In this document: one piece after another, positions 25,098-37,325 of the stretch
Layout of the letters: every line of letters starts with the position of its first letter
Position numbering within the stretch: position 1 is the stretch's first letter
Assembly: GCA_029929735.1 (NCBI GenBank)
Contig: JAKELP010000030.1
Location: forward strand, 9,141,493 to 9,205,492
Direction: 5' to 3'
Origin: Mimosa pudica
Taxonomy: Eukaryota; Streptophyta; Magnoliopsida; Fabales; Fabaceae
DNA: 64,000 nucleotides
Notes under the pieces: model-generated
The model's input: only the letters and a program-made list of their open reading frames with translations
What the model was told of the DNA's origin: nothing
Databases searched by the model: none
Translations under genes and position numbers: made by a program

Positions 25098-26940
25098 CAA
25101 CCTTTTCTATGTTACCTTTGTGTTTTTTTATTTCTTTCTATTTTTTGCTAAGTGATATTAAGTCCCTCAAATTTTTTCACGTGGAAAATATTTATCATCT
25201 CTATTCTTTCTAGCTATTCCATTCTCGTATAGATAATTTTGTTCACTAATTATTTATTTATTTATTTTATACATGGCTTAAAATTTAAGAAATTTACATG
25301 TATTTTAGCAACAGAGTAATTTAGTTGGGAAGAATATATGCACTTAATGAGAGGAGTCTAATTATCTTCAAGTAATTATTGTGAGAAAATATCTGAATTT
25401 TGAAGACAAGACCATTAGTGAAGATGAAATACTTCCTCTATTCCTAAGTATATAGTTTAATTGACTTTTTCTTGAAACCCTAAAGATAATTAAATTACTT
25501 ATACACTTATATGGCTAGTTAATGTTTTCTCTAAACTATTTATTTGAATTTTTTATAAAAAATTATTTGACTTTTAAATTAACATATAATTTAATGATGC
25601 ACAAAATATGTCATTATTAAGTGACTCGTTTCAATTCTTTAGTAGATCCCAAAAAATAATATTTAGTGTATATCATATTTAGGAATGGAGGAATTAACAT
25701 GCATAGCCTAGTTATGGTTTGACACATTGCATAAAAAATAAAATTCTAAAAGATTACAAAATCGATACATTTGGAATAATTAATTAACTTGAATGTAAAA
25801 GTTTAACATGAGGGTTCATGGCGAAATTTCAAAAATTTTAAAGATTATTTGCTTATGATTTACAATTTAAGAGAGTATTGTATAGCTTAATTTTCTGTTC
25901 GGCATTCACTATTATTTGAATAGTGGAAAAAACGTTGCTTTCATATACAATATTACAACTCAAAAATTGGAGTGCATTTAAGTTAACAATTGTAGCTTGG
26001 TTTTTTATAATTTGGTCAAATTTTGGTTTTGATTTATATAATTTTAAATCATGATTTTTATTCCGTCCTTATAGCTTAGTGAAAAACCGTTACAAGTTTA
26101 CTAATGTTGACTCCCTTAAAAATATAAGGCTAAAAAAATACTCATAGGGATCAAACCAAAATTTGTAATAGTTTCCCTAAACACAATGTGTTAGACTTGA
26201 ATGATATTACTATTAGATTATCACAAGAAATTAAAGACAATGATTTGAAATTACATGAACCAAAATGTAATATAAACTGAGTTTGTTCATTCTTTTTATT
26301 TTTGAAAATAAATATGCATGTGATTTACAATATTATATTCTCTTTAAAAAAGGACTCAAATATACTGAGCATGCATGGACGCAAAATGGAGCACAACAAT
26401 AATGACAAAACATAGAATATAAAGAAATGTTGACATTGTTGTGTCCCTTTTTTAATGAAAAAAAATAAAGAAAAGCATTAAACACTGTGTTACTGCACAG
26501 AAAGGGCAGATAAAAAGTGTTATCATAATTCAAAAACAATCATAGTTTCATGAACGAATCATACAGGGGCTAGGTACCCATATTTAACCCAAGTTTCCAA
26601 CTTATGTACCTACATCTTCATTGTCAAGGAATGATTTAGTTGTAAACAGCACCGACTTTATTGTCTCTCTAATTAAGGCTTTCGTCGCCTCAATTAAATA
26701 ATTATACAATACTAGCTATCAGGAATTAAACATCATGATTATGCAGAGAAAAATTAGGTTTTTTAAGGAAAAGTAGGTTTAATTATCATGTCATAGCTTA
26801 TTATGTTCTGTTTAACACCACAATTATCTGGTCATAAATATAACACATATTTTGAGAGTTAACTTTGGATCTAAATAAGGGACCTATTTCTAATTTTTTA
26901 TAGCCCTTCTCCTAAATTACCCTCAATCAACAAAATAACT
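25098..26940. other. Intergenic, one degraded Stowaway-like stretch
   Basis: No gene recognised. About 25435-25692 has CTTCCTCTATTCCTAAGTAT and a matching inverted right end (ATATTTAGGAATGGAGGAA), an old Stowaway of the 'ctccctccgttcctaa' type. Confidence 0.5.
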
Positions 26941-27310
26941 AAACATAATCACTCTAAGCTACTGACCATGGCTTCTGTAAGGAATAACACATTTTCCATC
27001 TTCATTCTGTTCATACTCCACATTTCCTGTTCTGTCGATGTTAAAGCGTCTCCGAACAACTTATCTGTTGATGCATCACCGTCATCATTCCTGTGGTAGC
27101 AACAAATATCTGATATGAGCGAATTAACGATGTTATTAGTTGACACATAATCAAAACTTAACACCGTTAGGTCCTTTTCAAACTTTGGACTAATTTTATT
27201 AATTGAGCAAACTTGGAGGACCAAAACCTCTCATTTGAAACTACAGGGATTAAAACCAAAATGTCATCAAACTTTAGGGACCAAAAGTTATGTTAACCCT
27301 ATATTATTAT
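26941..27310. repeat. One-armed remnant of a Mutator-type foldback element
   Basis: The right part (about 27170-27302) carries the 'ggaccaaaa..tttgatgacattttggt' type of sequence ending AACCCT, like arms of the GGGTTAA elements here, but no partner arm is present on the left. The 91-codon open frame running through it is not convincing as a gene. Confidence 0.35.
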
Positions 27311-27729
27311 ATATAGTGCTAGAAATTTTGTGGAAGTTTTTACAATCTTTAGTTTTTATTTTTGCTGGACAATAATGGACATATATAGGAAAATTTCAAT
27401 TAAGGACCTATAGGTATTTAATTTAAAAGTAGAGTCTGCTGAAATATGATGGGGCAAAGTGAATTCAAATTAGAAGGTGAAAATATCATATTAATCTCTT
27501 CTTCTCAAACGTACCCAAATTCGCCCACCATTGTCTGCCGGGCGTTCTTTTTTCAGACAAAATGATTTGTTTGCTTTGGATTGTGTTATGTAGGACTTGT
27601 GTATTTACATTCTGATTTCTTACATTTTTTTTATGATGATCGTTTTTTATAAAATCCTGAAAGTGTTTGGCTATCAAATGACTTGGCTAGTTTTGTTTTT
27701 GTGTGTCAAATTATAAGCTTAAGACTAAG
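27311..27729. other. Intergenic, nothing recognised
   Basis: No supported feature. Confidence 0.4.
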
Positions 27730-28063
27730 GTCCGTGTTTGGTTGCGCTTATGGAAAATGATTTATTCTTAAGTTGACTTATTTTTAAGTCATTTTGAAAA
27801 TAAGTGAGATTGTGTAATGACATTTATGTTTGGATTATCTGTGAAAACTGTCTTATTTTCCATAAATCAAAATGAGTTGTGTTTGAAAATAAGTGACTTG
27901 TGTTTCGATTAGTTGTAGTTGGATGTGTAAAATAAGTTAGAATCTTGATTTCTACATTATAACCTACTTATTATAAGCTAAAAATATGCTACTTCTTTTG
28001 ACTTATGAAATAAGCTACTTATTTTAAATAAGTCAGTTTAAAAATAAGTCCAACCAAACATCT
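27730..28063. mobile_element. Degraded foldback MITE (GTGTTTGGTTG ends)
   Basis: Starts GTCCGTGTTTGGTTG and ends with the inverse CAACCAAACA; interior has the family's 'aataagtgacttattttaagtc' phrases. Relative of the elements at 14274 and 23817. Confidence 0.65.
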
Positions 28064-28106
28064 CAAAAACACAATCTTCCTAAAATAAGTTACTTTTTTC
28101 AAAATA

Positions 28107-28420
28107 AGCTATATATTTGTGTTTGAAATTCATTACTAATTATTCAAATTACCTTTTGCGCCCTTATTCATATAGGTTTATACCTAGGTCAAATGAACAT
28201 TTTCTTTGCAATTCTACAATATGTTTGCGTTTGAAGTTCATTACTAATTGTTCAAATGACATTTTACCCCATTCATATAGAGTCTTTTGTTGTTCAAATT
28301 AGCATTTTTTTGTTGAAATCTCGCTATATGTTTGAGTTTGAAATTCATTACTTACAGTTTATAAGACATTTTTTCATTGTTCATATGGAGTTTTTCTTTG
28401 TTTGAGTGTTTCCTTATTTA
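28107..28420. repeat. Degenerate tandem repeat, three ~107-bp units
   Basis: The phrase GTTTGAAATTCATTACTAAT recurs at 28121, 28229 and 28336, each followed by 'ttcaaa..acattttt...attcatat'. Spacing is 108 and 107 bp. Confidence 0.65.
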
Positions 28421-30020
28421 TGGCCTGTTACATTTTTTTTTTTTTTTGCATTTACCCAATCAACGCTCAAATAAATCGAGCATAACACGAGGAAACCTTC
28501 AATACTGACAATAACCCAATTATGCAATCTTGAGAACTACCAACATGGTAGTGGAGTATGCCATTTTGAACAATCCTAATTTCAAATACCTTGAATGAAA
28601 TCAGGGAAGGAAACCAAAGGCCATGGAGGTACAACTTGTACACAGGGAAAGAAATTGAACAAATTGTTACGTTGACCATGAAGACGAGGTAAAATATACC
28701 AAAATTTCTCAACCTATCTAGCCAAACAAATACAAGAACAAACATCTGTCCCTTTATATGCAGTAAACTTTTTCATAAAATGTAGAAAAAAATATCCCAA
28801 GTTTGATATCTTTCCCACTTTGATCCTCAATTCTTTGTAGGCTTCCACCTTTTTCTCCTCCTCTCCGTTCTAATAGCAGCTTCGAAAATGAGTGTAAATT
28901 AAAGAGTGTCATTTTAGTCTTTGCATTCAGGTTCTCTCTTGTTCGTGTTACCTTGTCATATTAAAGGAGATGACATTCTGAAATTTCCTTTTTATTGTTA
29001 CCTTTCCTTTCTCACGTTGAAGGGGATTCATTTAGGGCTTCGATTCCCTCGCTGGATTTAAGGAGACGGGGCTATGAAATTTCCTTCTAGTTACCTTCTT
29101 TTCTCTCGTTGAAGGAGATAGATTTGGTCATTTGTTGCGGATATAAAATTTCTCTTATTTTCTCAAATTTACGGTAATTTAGTCTTTTACATTCCCAACT
29201 TAATTTCATTTTGCCCCCATGAACCTTAAGTGATGTTTCTGAGTATTTTAGTTCTACTTATAAATTAAATAGCTACAGGGCCCTTAATTAAAATTCTCCG
29301 GACATATTCCCCCACTTCATTGTCGTTTGTTTGTTTGTTTGTTGGATGATTGTGTGCATGTGAATATGTGATGAATAATTCAAAATTATTGCTTGTCCCA
29401 TTTTCGTGGACCCTCATATGCCTATCACACTCTTCTAGAAAAAGTAGAAAATGTTTGAAAATTTTCCGGCCAAAAAAAAAAGAAAATGTTTGAAAATATT
29501 TCATGGTAGATTGGGTTAATTTCTCTGCCTCTGACCTATGATTTCACACCGTTTATTGGGTTTTGACTAAGTTAAATATTATATATGTTTATATTTTGTT
29601 AATTAATTATTCTATCATGCAAGACGGAAAGAGAATGGAGAAATGATATATTTGCGTGCTTAAATTATGTTTAGTAGTAGTCTAAATATAGTTTCTCTTA
29701 TATCCTCAATAAAAATTTCTTTTGAGAATTTTAATTCGGTTTTAAACATAATTTATCGTTCTCTTGTATATCTCCGATTAAATTATTTTATAATACTTCT
29801 GTTAATATTTTGATAATCCTCTTGTCTTATTTACATGGCAGAAAATAAATACTTTGGGTTATATATTTATAAGTTAAGTCACTAAAATAATAATGACGAA
29901 TTCTCTGTGTAATAATGTTAAATAATCAACCTACTACTTTTTAATTTTATTAATTATTTAAAACGTCTGGCAAAAGAATATTTAGAAAGACTTTATATTG
30001 AAGACTATAGGGAGTTTTAC
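28421..30020. other. Intergenic with a weak direct repeat
   Basis: No gene recognised. The phrase 'tgaaatttcctt...ttaccttt.ctttctc.cgttgaagg' occurs at about 28978 and 29072 (spacing ~94 bp). Confidence 0.45.
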
Positions 30021-30308
30021 AAGGGTAATGGTCCTATTTTACCCTTCAAGTAACCACCCTAGACCACAGGGCATCATAAACATATACCGGGTGCAATTTT
30101 TACCCTTGAAGTAACCAAAATGGTCCAATTTTACCCTCTGACCAATGTAATGTTGACATGTGGACGACACATGTCAACATTACATTGGTTAGAGGGTAAA
30201 ATTGGATCACTTTGGTTACCTTAAGGGTAAAATTGTACCTAGTGTTAGATTAGGGTGCCCAGTGGTCCAGGGTGGTTACTTGAAGAGCAAAATAGGGTCA
30301 TTGCCCTT
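30021..30308. mobile_element. Foldback MITE centred on a perfect hairpin
   Basis: Arms AAGGG.AATG..CCTATTTT plus TCAAGTAACCACCCT, inverted at the right. The centre is a palindrome GTTGACATGTGGACGACACATGTCAAC with CAATGTAA flanks. No exact target duplication was found, so superfamily is uncertain; arm style resembles the Mutator-type foldback elements. Confidence 0.7.
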
Positions 30309-30420
30309 TATAGAATGTGGATATGTTGTACATTGACATATTAAAGACGTATAACATGGCATCAAAGTGATGATTACAGATGTCTTTTTTGTTTTGGACT
30401 AAAGATGATTATAATTTCTT

Positions 30421-31275
30421 GGGAAAATTAATTTGAGGTCCCCCACAAGGGACTTAATACTAGAATAGTCCCAAAAGTTGAAATAATTAATGTAGGGTCC
30501 CAAGGGACCTCACTTTAATATATTTGAAAATTGAAAAGACACTTTTGCCCCTGACAACTTAATGGGCAGCCGTGACAACTCGATGGGCATAACTTGACAA
30601 CTGAATGGGCAAATGTGACAACTTGTTGGGCATGTGCTTTAAGTTAATGACACAAACTCTCTTAAGTTAATGGGAAAAACCTGACAACTTAATAGGCAGC
30701 CGTGACAACTCGATGGGCATAACTTGACAACTGCATGGGCAAATGTGACAACTTGTTGGGCATGTGCTTTAAGTTAATTGCCCAAACTGTCCTAAGTTAA
30801 TGGGAAAAACCTGACAACTTAATGGGCATCCGTGACAACTCGATGGGCGTAACTTGACAACTGAATGGGCAAATGTGACAACTTGTTGAGCATGTGCTTT
30901 AAGTTAATTGCCCAAACTCTCTTAAGTTAATGGGGAAAACCTGACAACTTAATGGGCCGTCGTGACAACTCGATGGGCATAACTTGACAACTGAATGGGC
31001 AAATGTGACAACGTGTTGGGCATGTGCTTTAAGTTAATTGCCCAAACTCTTAAGTTAATGGGAAAAACCTGACAACTTAATGGGCAGCCGTGACCACACG
31101 ATGGACATAACTTGACAACCGAATGGGCACATGCGACAACTTGTTGGGCAAAACTGTCTTTTCAATTTTCAAGTATATTAAAGTGAGGTCCCTTGGGACC
31201 CTACATTAATTATTTCAACTTTTGGGACTTTTCTGGTATTAAGTCCCTTGTGGGGGACTTCAAATTAATTTTCCC
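30421..31275. mobile_element. Mutator-type foldback element built around a 130-bp tandem array
   Basis: Inverted arms of ~120 bp (GGGAAAATTAATTTGA... and its inverse). An exact 9-bp duplication TAATTTCTT flanks it (30412-30420, 31276-31284). Between the arms is a tandem repeat: units begin at 30551, 30681, 30811, 30941 and 31069. The arms and 9-bp duplication place it with Mutator-type non-autonomous elements. Confidence 0.9.
30551..31152. repeat. Higher-order tandem repeat, ~4.7 units of 130 bp
   Basis: Unit starts 30551, 30681, 30811, 30941, 31069 (spacing 130, 130, 130, 128). Each unit contains four variants of TGACAACTNNNTGGGCA (NNN = TAA, CGA, GAA, TGT) spaced ~25 bp, then a ~50-bp TTAAGTTAA-rich spacer. 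Units are close to identical with scattered substitutions. Confidence 0.95.
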
Positions 31276-31284
31276 TAATTTCTT

Positions 31285-31861
31285 TTATATATGATTAATA
31301 AATAGGATGAAGGGTGACTCAAAATAAACTATAGGACAGAGAGGCTAAGTGTCATTCTCCTATACTACAATACTTAGCTGTGATTTTCTTTAAAACCTCC
31401 TCCAGAGATTTATGTCTGTATTAAGGTTCATTAAATTAAAAAGAACCATTGACAATAATTCAGAATGTGTGAGTAAAATAAATCATATACCTTTTTCGGT
31501 ATTTCCCTTGCAATATAACTTTCAACTAATTTCTTGTGATTAAAAAATGAAGGTTAACACATAAAATCCATTTTAATTAAAACAAAAGTCCAACTTTACC
31601 TGTTTATAAAAAGGAGAACACAAGTTCGAAATATTGGGAAGTGCACTTGCTGCGAGTGGTAAAAGTAATCCACACATAAAGTCTCAAGAGGTTAGTGTCT
31701 AGTAAAATAGTTTGAGATTATTAAATCCTTCAAAATTAATACTGCAAGCCAATCATATTGTGAAGAGGATTAAATATTCATGATGCCAGGAAACATTTTT
31801 CATAACTTTTATCAACTTAAGGTTTGTTATGTGTGCATAATTAACTAGCTACTAATACCTC
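31285..31861. other. Intergenic, nothing recognised
   Basis: Downstream of the NPF remnant; no coding or repeat signal supported. Confidence 0.4.
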
Positions 31862-32631
31862 CTAGCACAACAGGTAAAGCAAGAAATTAAGAATGTTGAG
31901 AAAACAAAGAAGGGTATAGAACAGATCCAATCTTGCATGATTAAGATCATGTCCTCCAAGCCACTCTGCTCTTCCATATCTTCCACTTACTTCATTGCTT
32001 ATCTTCACAAGAACTGAGCTGATAAAATATCCGATGGAAGTTGAACACCATGAAAGTGCTTCAGTACACATGCTTCTCATCCTATCAGGTGCCTTAGAGT
32101 AGAAAAACGCAAGCATTCCACTCAAAGTAAGTGCATCTGATATAGCCAAGGACAAGTATTGAAATACTAGCTAGAAAACTGACAGTATTCGCTGTTTTCA
32201 TTGGCTGCATCTCTTCTCTTAGATTCAACTATAGCTGCCACTGCCATGGACATTGATGCAAGAGCTAGGCCTATTCCTATTCTTCCAAGTGGTTGAAAGA
32301 TCTTACTTCGAGTGAAGCTTTTGTTTTTGTAGAAGTATTTGAGGTTTTCAAAGATCGGTATGGAATCAATATTGATGATGAGGGGAAGTACAACGAGAGA
32401 TTGAATTGGTATTGTGAAGTTGTGGAGCTTTCTGTTCATTATGATTCCTTGTTGAACTGTGAATGTCTGAAGCTGAGCTAGGCAACACTTCATCATGATT
32501 GTGGTTAAGAATATGGGAAGCAGTCCAAAGAAGGTTTTTGTTTCTTCAACCTCAGTTTCATCTACTTTCTCATCTATCAAAGCTTTGTTTAAGAATCTGC
32601 ACACGAAATTTGAATAATCAGATATATAGTA

Positions 32632-32854
32632 CTCCCTCAGGTCCTAAATATAAGACATAGTTGACTTTTTTTGGAGATGTTAAGATTACAAAATATGTTA
32701 TCAAATTATGACATATTTGATATATTTTTAGATTAACCATTAGTTTATAGGTTAAGTAAACTAGTTTAAGGAAAACATTAGGTAAATCAATTTATAATTG
32801 ACTTCTTTTGTTTTTTTAGGATTTTCTAAAAAAGTCAACTACGACCGGAGGGAG
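32632..32854. mobile_element. Stowaway MITE (family C) in NPF remnant intron
   Basis: Starts CTCCCTCAGGTCCTAAATAT, ends CGACCGGAGGGAG, with TA on both sides. Related to 37326-37557 and to the rearranged piece inside 19050-19818. Confidence 0.85.
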
Positions 32855-33456
32855 TATCAAAGATGCTGCTGCAATATGATACGTATACAACATCAAATAA
32901 TCATACAAGTATCACTTGTTATTTTGATTCGTATGTTTTATAGCTAGATACGAATCCGTATGACATGGACACTAGGTGGTTGTCCTCCTTTAACTAATGA
33001 TTTTAATTCAAGTCTCGTTAAAAATTGTTGTATCTATGGTGTGAGTTATGTCAAAAGGAAGTCCTACATCTACAAATTGCTGCATTAAATGTGTAGGTGT
33101 GTGTTAGTAAAAGTCACACATCGACTTATAAAAGATGGTGTTTGTTGTTAGTCTAAATACATCAAGCTATTAACCGTTATTATTGTTCTTCTTTTTTTGT
33201 ATTCGAGAGGAAGCCGAATTGACTTATGGGGATAGAATCTACCACCTCCCCCATACAAATGGATTACTATACCAATAGGCAATGCACCATGTGTGTAGCT
33301 TTATTGTTCGTCTATACTACTCATATACTCATTTTCTTAATTATTTTTATGCTTTTGTTGTTCTGTTCCTTACCATTCACATCATCTCATGGTTTTACAT
33401 AAATTTGGAAGAGGTTTGTCACTTCTAACTAAATAGGAAACTCATACAGTTCTTGG

Positions 33457-34009
33457 TAGGGCCACCTATAAGCTCGACAGCCTGATGACTTGTTCTTGAC
33501 CAGATCCGGTCCTATACAAAAAACAGTCAGTCACAACGTAGCCCGGAATCAACCATGTTAGGACGAGATTGACCCGACCATCAAGTAGGGCAAGACCAGA
33601 TCATCTGCTCCATGACCAATAGGACGGCCCAACACGATCATTTTATTATTTTTACTTACAAATATTTCAATAATTAATACAATTATCACATTATTTCATA
33701 CTTTATTAATTAGTTATTTAGTTTAAAAACTAGTTTATTACACTTTTTTATTTAGTTTAACTAGTTATTATTGAAAAGGGAAAGGGAAGTGGAGACTTTT
33801 TTATTTTTTGTACCAAAAAAACTTAGGGACTAGTATGGTTTATCATGTGGCCCTGTGGACTGTGGTCATGTCTGACCCGATCTTGGTTCCAGGCCAAACA
33901 GGACATGACTGGGTCTCAGCTCAAAAAGTCAGCCCGATAATTATTTAGAATAGGTCATAGGGAATTTAGTTAGTCCAATCCGATCCTGTCCTTTATTTAT
34001 GCACCCCTA
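33457..34009. mobile_element. hAT-type non-autonomous element in NPF remnant intron
   Basis: Begins TAGGGCCACC and ends GGTGCACCCCTA-like (GCACCCCTA), flanked by exact 8-bp duplication GTTCTTGG (33449-33456, 34010-34017). The interior is GC-richer with 'gacccga', 'ccaggcc' phrases. Length 553 bp, no coding capacity. Confidence 0.85.
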
Positions 34010-35106
34010 GTTCTTGGGCTTATTGATGAAAAGAGGAAAAATCTTACTTGAATTTATCATGAGATTGTTCTGTTGCATCTTCCCCTTCTTCTGCCCCATG
34101 GTTAACCTCCACTCCTTAAGCTTTCCAGTTACGTGCTGTAGAAGCAAAAACCTTGAAACAGAATATAGCAGAATTTTCAATTACAATTTATCTAAAGCAG
34201 TCCTAGAAGGGTTCAATACAATTAAGTAAACAAATAAATAATTGTGGAAAAACTGTCAATTATGTTATGATACCTTAATGATCCTGGTTAGAGGACTTCC
34301 TGAAGGAGATTTATAGCGATAAAAGGGAAAGCCAATGACAAAAACACAAAGCGCCAAAGCTAAGACTATATCAGAAATGAGAAAACTCAAGTTCCAGCCA
34401 CGATTCTCTTGAACCCAAACCATGACACTTACTGCTAGGAGTCCTCCTGTGCAGATGGAACAGAAGTACCAATTGAAGAATGAAGAAATATGATGTTGCT
34501 TGTTGTGATCAAGCTGATCAGCTCCATGTGTAGGCAATGAAGCCTTCATCCCACCCACACCGATGGCGATCGCATAGAGTCCACAGTTGAGTATAGCTTC
34601 TTGAGTCTTAGATGTTGTTCTGTTCATTGCTGGTTTCAAATTTGAGTGTTGAGCTTGGTATGTCAGCATGATTAGGCCCTGCATCAACATGTTAATATCC
34701 ATTGACAGTCCCACATTGATTGATTGTGTAATGAATTGGAGGTATATAAATTAAATGAATGTCTTAACTGAAAATTAAAGTATCTTAACAGAGACAATGA
34801 ATGTTTTTCAGAATTGTAGTTGGTATACTCCAGCCGATAATTAGAGATTAATCCTCTAAAGTATCAATCTAGGACAACAAGTTTAAGGGATCGAGTAATC
34901 TATCAATGGTATCAAACTTTGTTGATAAAATAAGAATAGGGGCTAAGGAGCAATCTAAAAAGAATATAATCCCAAGACGAAGAAAAAGTGAAGATGCCGT
35001 AGGCCTAACAGCTTTGAGACCCAAAAGATGTATATGCCTAGGCTGCATGAAAAATAATGAAAGATGAAAAATATAGTAGGAGAAGGAATATTATTAAAAT
35101 GTATAG

Positions 35107-36177
35107 TGAAGGAATTTAGTGACTACCCGGCTTATCGGTGTTCCCAGATCCCGGAGCTTCGAACTCGAACATGATCTCTAGAATTCCTGTAAGAATAAGA
35201 ACAAAGAAAGCCGTGACAAAAACAAGGAGCCAAGAATCCCAAAGGATTCAGCTCACGCAGAACCGGGTTACAAGAACCCGAATCAGATTCGCACAGCGAA
35301 TCACCCTCTCAAGGAAAACTGTGAGAGATAGGAACGTTGGAGAGAGAGAACTCATTCTCTCAAAGACGGCTTCTCCACACATGAGAGTCTCTCACCACCA
35401 TCGTTAATGTTAGGGTTACACTTATCCCTATTTATAATGGAATTAATAAAACCTTTTGTTTTATTTAATAAATAGAATTTTATTCAATTAAATCATTTAT
35501 CTGATTTATTAAATAAAATTATATTTATTCCAGAATATTTAATGTGTCCATAAAAGGGCGTACTTTTTCCAACATCTCCCACTCGCACTTTGATGGACAC
35601 ACCACCTTGCGATTCGTTTTCTTGAGCATTCGTATCGGGCATTCGCCGTGACCGCGCGAGCACACTCTATGCAATTCAGATGCTTATAGACTAGAATTCC
35701 TTGCAATAGGATCAGAATATAAGGACATCAATGCATATGGATTCTCGGTCCGTTTGTCTCAGATTCCCTAGGCTAACTCACACACAAGTGACATTCTCAA
35801 TCCCTCACGAGCTAATATGTACGCATTAACTTAGATGCCTTCACGTGCACCTAGAATTCCACATTTACTAGCACTTCTAGTAAGGGATCGATCATGGAAA
35901 ACTAGCCTTACATGAGACATATCTTTTCAGATTTTGGATATGTTCCAAAAATGTTTTCTTGTTTTAATGAAATTGAGATTTCATTTCTTGTTATTCAACA
36001 TTATTTAATGTTGATTACGATACATACCATGCTATATATTAGAATATATTTTTGTCATAACGATATGACTAAATTATTCAAATAAGGGCATGCTGTGTAA
36101 TGTATCAAAAGGGAATAGTCCCTAAATTAATTCCAGAATATTTAATGTGTCCATAAAAGAGAGTACTTTTTCCAACA
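35107..36177 (-). mobile_element. Internally deleted Copia-type LTR retrotransposon
   Basis: Flanked by exact 5-bp duplication TATAG (35102-35106, 36178-36182). In minus orientation a full LTR runs 35574-35107 (468 bp, TGTTGGAAAAAGTAC at its start, TATAAATAGGG promoter-like sequence inside). It is preceded by the polypurine tract GAGTGGGAGA (35575-35584). The first ~55 bases of a second LTR (TGTTGGAAAAAGTACTC...) start at 36177, then sequence switches to the region before the polypurine tract. So most of the 5' LTR, gag and pol are gone, leaving 1,071 bp. TGTTGGA ends are common in plant Copia elements; family not determined. Confidence 0.8.
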
Positions 36178-36324
36178 TATAGTAAATTGAACGCCTTTTT
36201 TTTTTATACATTAAATTGAACGCCTTTAAACTCGAGGTAAGTCATATAAATTGGTTTAATAATCTATTTTGATAAAAAAGAAGAACAAAACGACCTGATA
36301 TACACTAAACTCACTACCAATATA

Positions 36325-36587
36325 CACCCTCCTCTATTCATAAATATAATATCACTTTAACTAATTTGATTAGATTAAGTATGTTAGTTAAGTTAGTTAT
36401 TACTATATGATATTACCAATTATCCTAACCATATACTTTTATCATCACTCTCCCTCTATTGCTTGTTATTATAAATAAACATTATTAGGGCTAATTTAGG
36501 AAAAGTTGAAAAAATTAGAAAATGATCTTATATTTAAGAAAAAAATTGAAATTCAAAAGTGATCTTAATATTTAGTGACAAAGGGAG
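36325..36587. mobile_element. Degraded Stowaway MITE (family B-like)
   Basis: Left CACCCTCCTCTATTCATAAA and inverted right end ...TTTAGTGACAAAGGGAG with flanking TA. Interior matches the 13.7/39.1/47.7 kb elements weakly. Confidence 0.65.
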
Positions 36588-36894
36588 TAATGTTTAAATA
36601 TGTTAAAAATGTACTCTCATCAATGCGTCTTAATTTTTGATTGGGAATGTTAAGGATTGAAGAATTTGGGTTATACCAGTAGGTTTATGACACATGAAAC
36701 GATGAATGTTGTGAACCTAATGAAGAAGGAGTCACTAATAAAGCCTCCAACTATGGTGAGGAAAAAGGAAGTTCCAATGAAGTTAGTGACCATGTTTGAA
36801 GACTGGGCTGCTGAGTAATGCATTTACTTGAGAAAGTAGGAAACAAAGTTGGTTGCATTCGATCAGAACACCATATTCTCCAGCACTTCCACCA

Positions 36895-37325
36895 CTACAA
36901 TAATAATGTGCAATTCACAACATTAAATACACATAGGTTTCCAATCAAAACATGATTCTTTTTTAGAGGGGGTTAGTCACTGCGGGGGGTGGATACCATG
37001 ACTCCATGAGTTCACTAAGAAAACATGATTGTTTTTGTTTTGGAAAAAATATTACCTCTTCACCTTGATTTGTTTGCAAAGCTTAAAATTTTCCAATACG
37101 CATACAAGTCATATGATTCATGAGATATTAATAAAAATAGTTTGCTTTTATATTTTGTGCAGTACTATAGCCACATCCAAAGCTAAGTTATGGGAGAGCT
37201 CTGAAAAAAAACATGTGTTTATCTTGTAAATTTATCTCGCACAACTTTAAACTTCCAAGGAATAAGTTAAATTAAACCAGACAAACTTCGAACATATTTT
37301 ATACACACAGAAGCATACATGTATA
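36895..37325. other. Region upstream of the NPF remnant
   Basis: The missing first NPF exon would be expected at or beyond this stretch but no NPF-like coding was recognised. Confidence 0.4.

Larger units (their letters stand above)
31862..36894 (-). pseudogene. NPF (NRT1/PTR family) transporter pseudogene
   Basis: Proton-coupled nitrate/peptide/hormone transporter remnant in the NPF4-like style. Recognisable exons, read leftward: 36894-36677 (VVEVLENMVF, then SNATNFVSYFLK, NMVTNFIGTSFFLTIVGGF), 34678-34274 (GLIMLTYQAQ, YAIAIGVGGMKASLPTHGADQ, FFNWYF, PSGSPLTRIIK), 34135-34048 (charged loop ending SHDKFK), and 32596-31862 (FLNKALIDE, LLPIFL.TIMMKCCLAQLQTFTVQQG, RIGIGLALASMSMAVAAIVE, APDRMRSMCT, WLGGHDLNHARLDLFY). 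The first exon (N-terminus) was not found. Lesions: TGA 36863-36865, TAA 36824-36826, TAA 34116-34118 in the best frame, frameshift near 32170, and an early C-terminal stop. Introns contain Stowaway (32632), hAT (33457) and Copia (35107) insertions. Not functional. Confidence 0.85.

Noticed and set aside
26949..27224. 91-codon minus-strand frame
   Set aside because: No start context, splice signals or domain; overlaps a repeat arm. Left as a low-confidence repeat remnant.
30551..31152. Regular repeats that could be mistaken for a CRISPR array
   Set aside because: Units are contiguous 130-bp tandem copies with internal sub-repeats and no unique spacers, inside a plant transposon.
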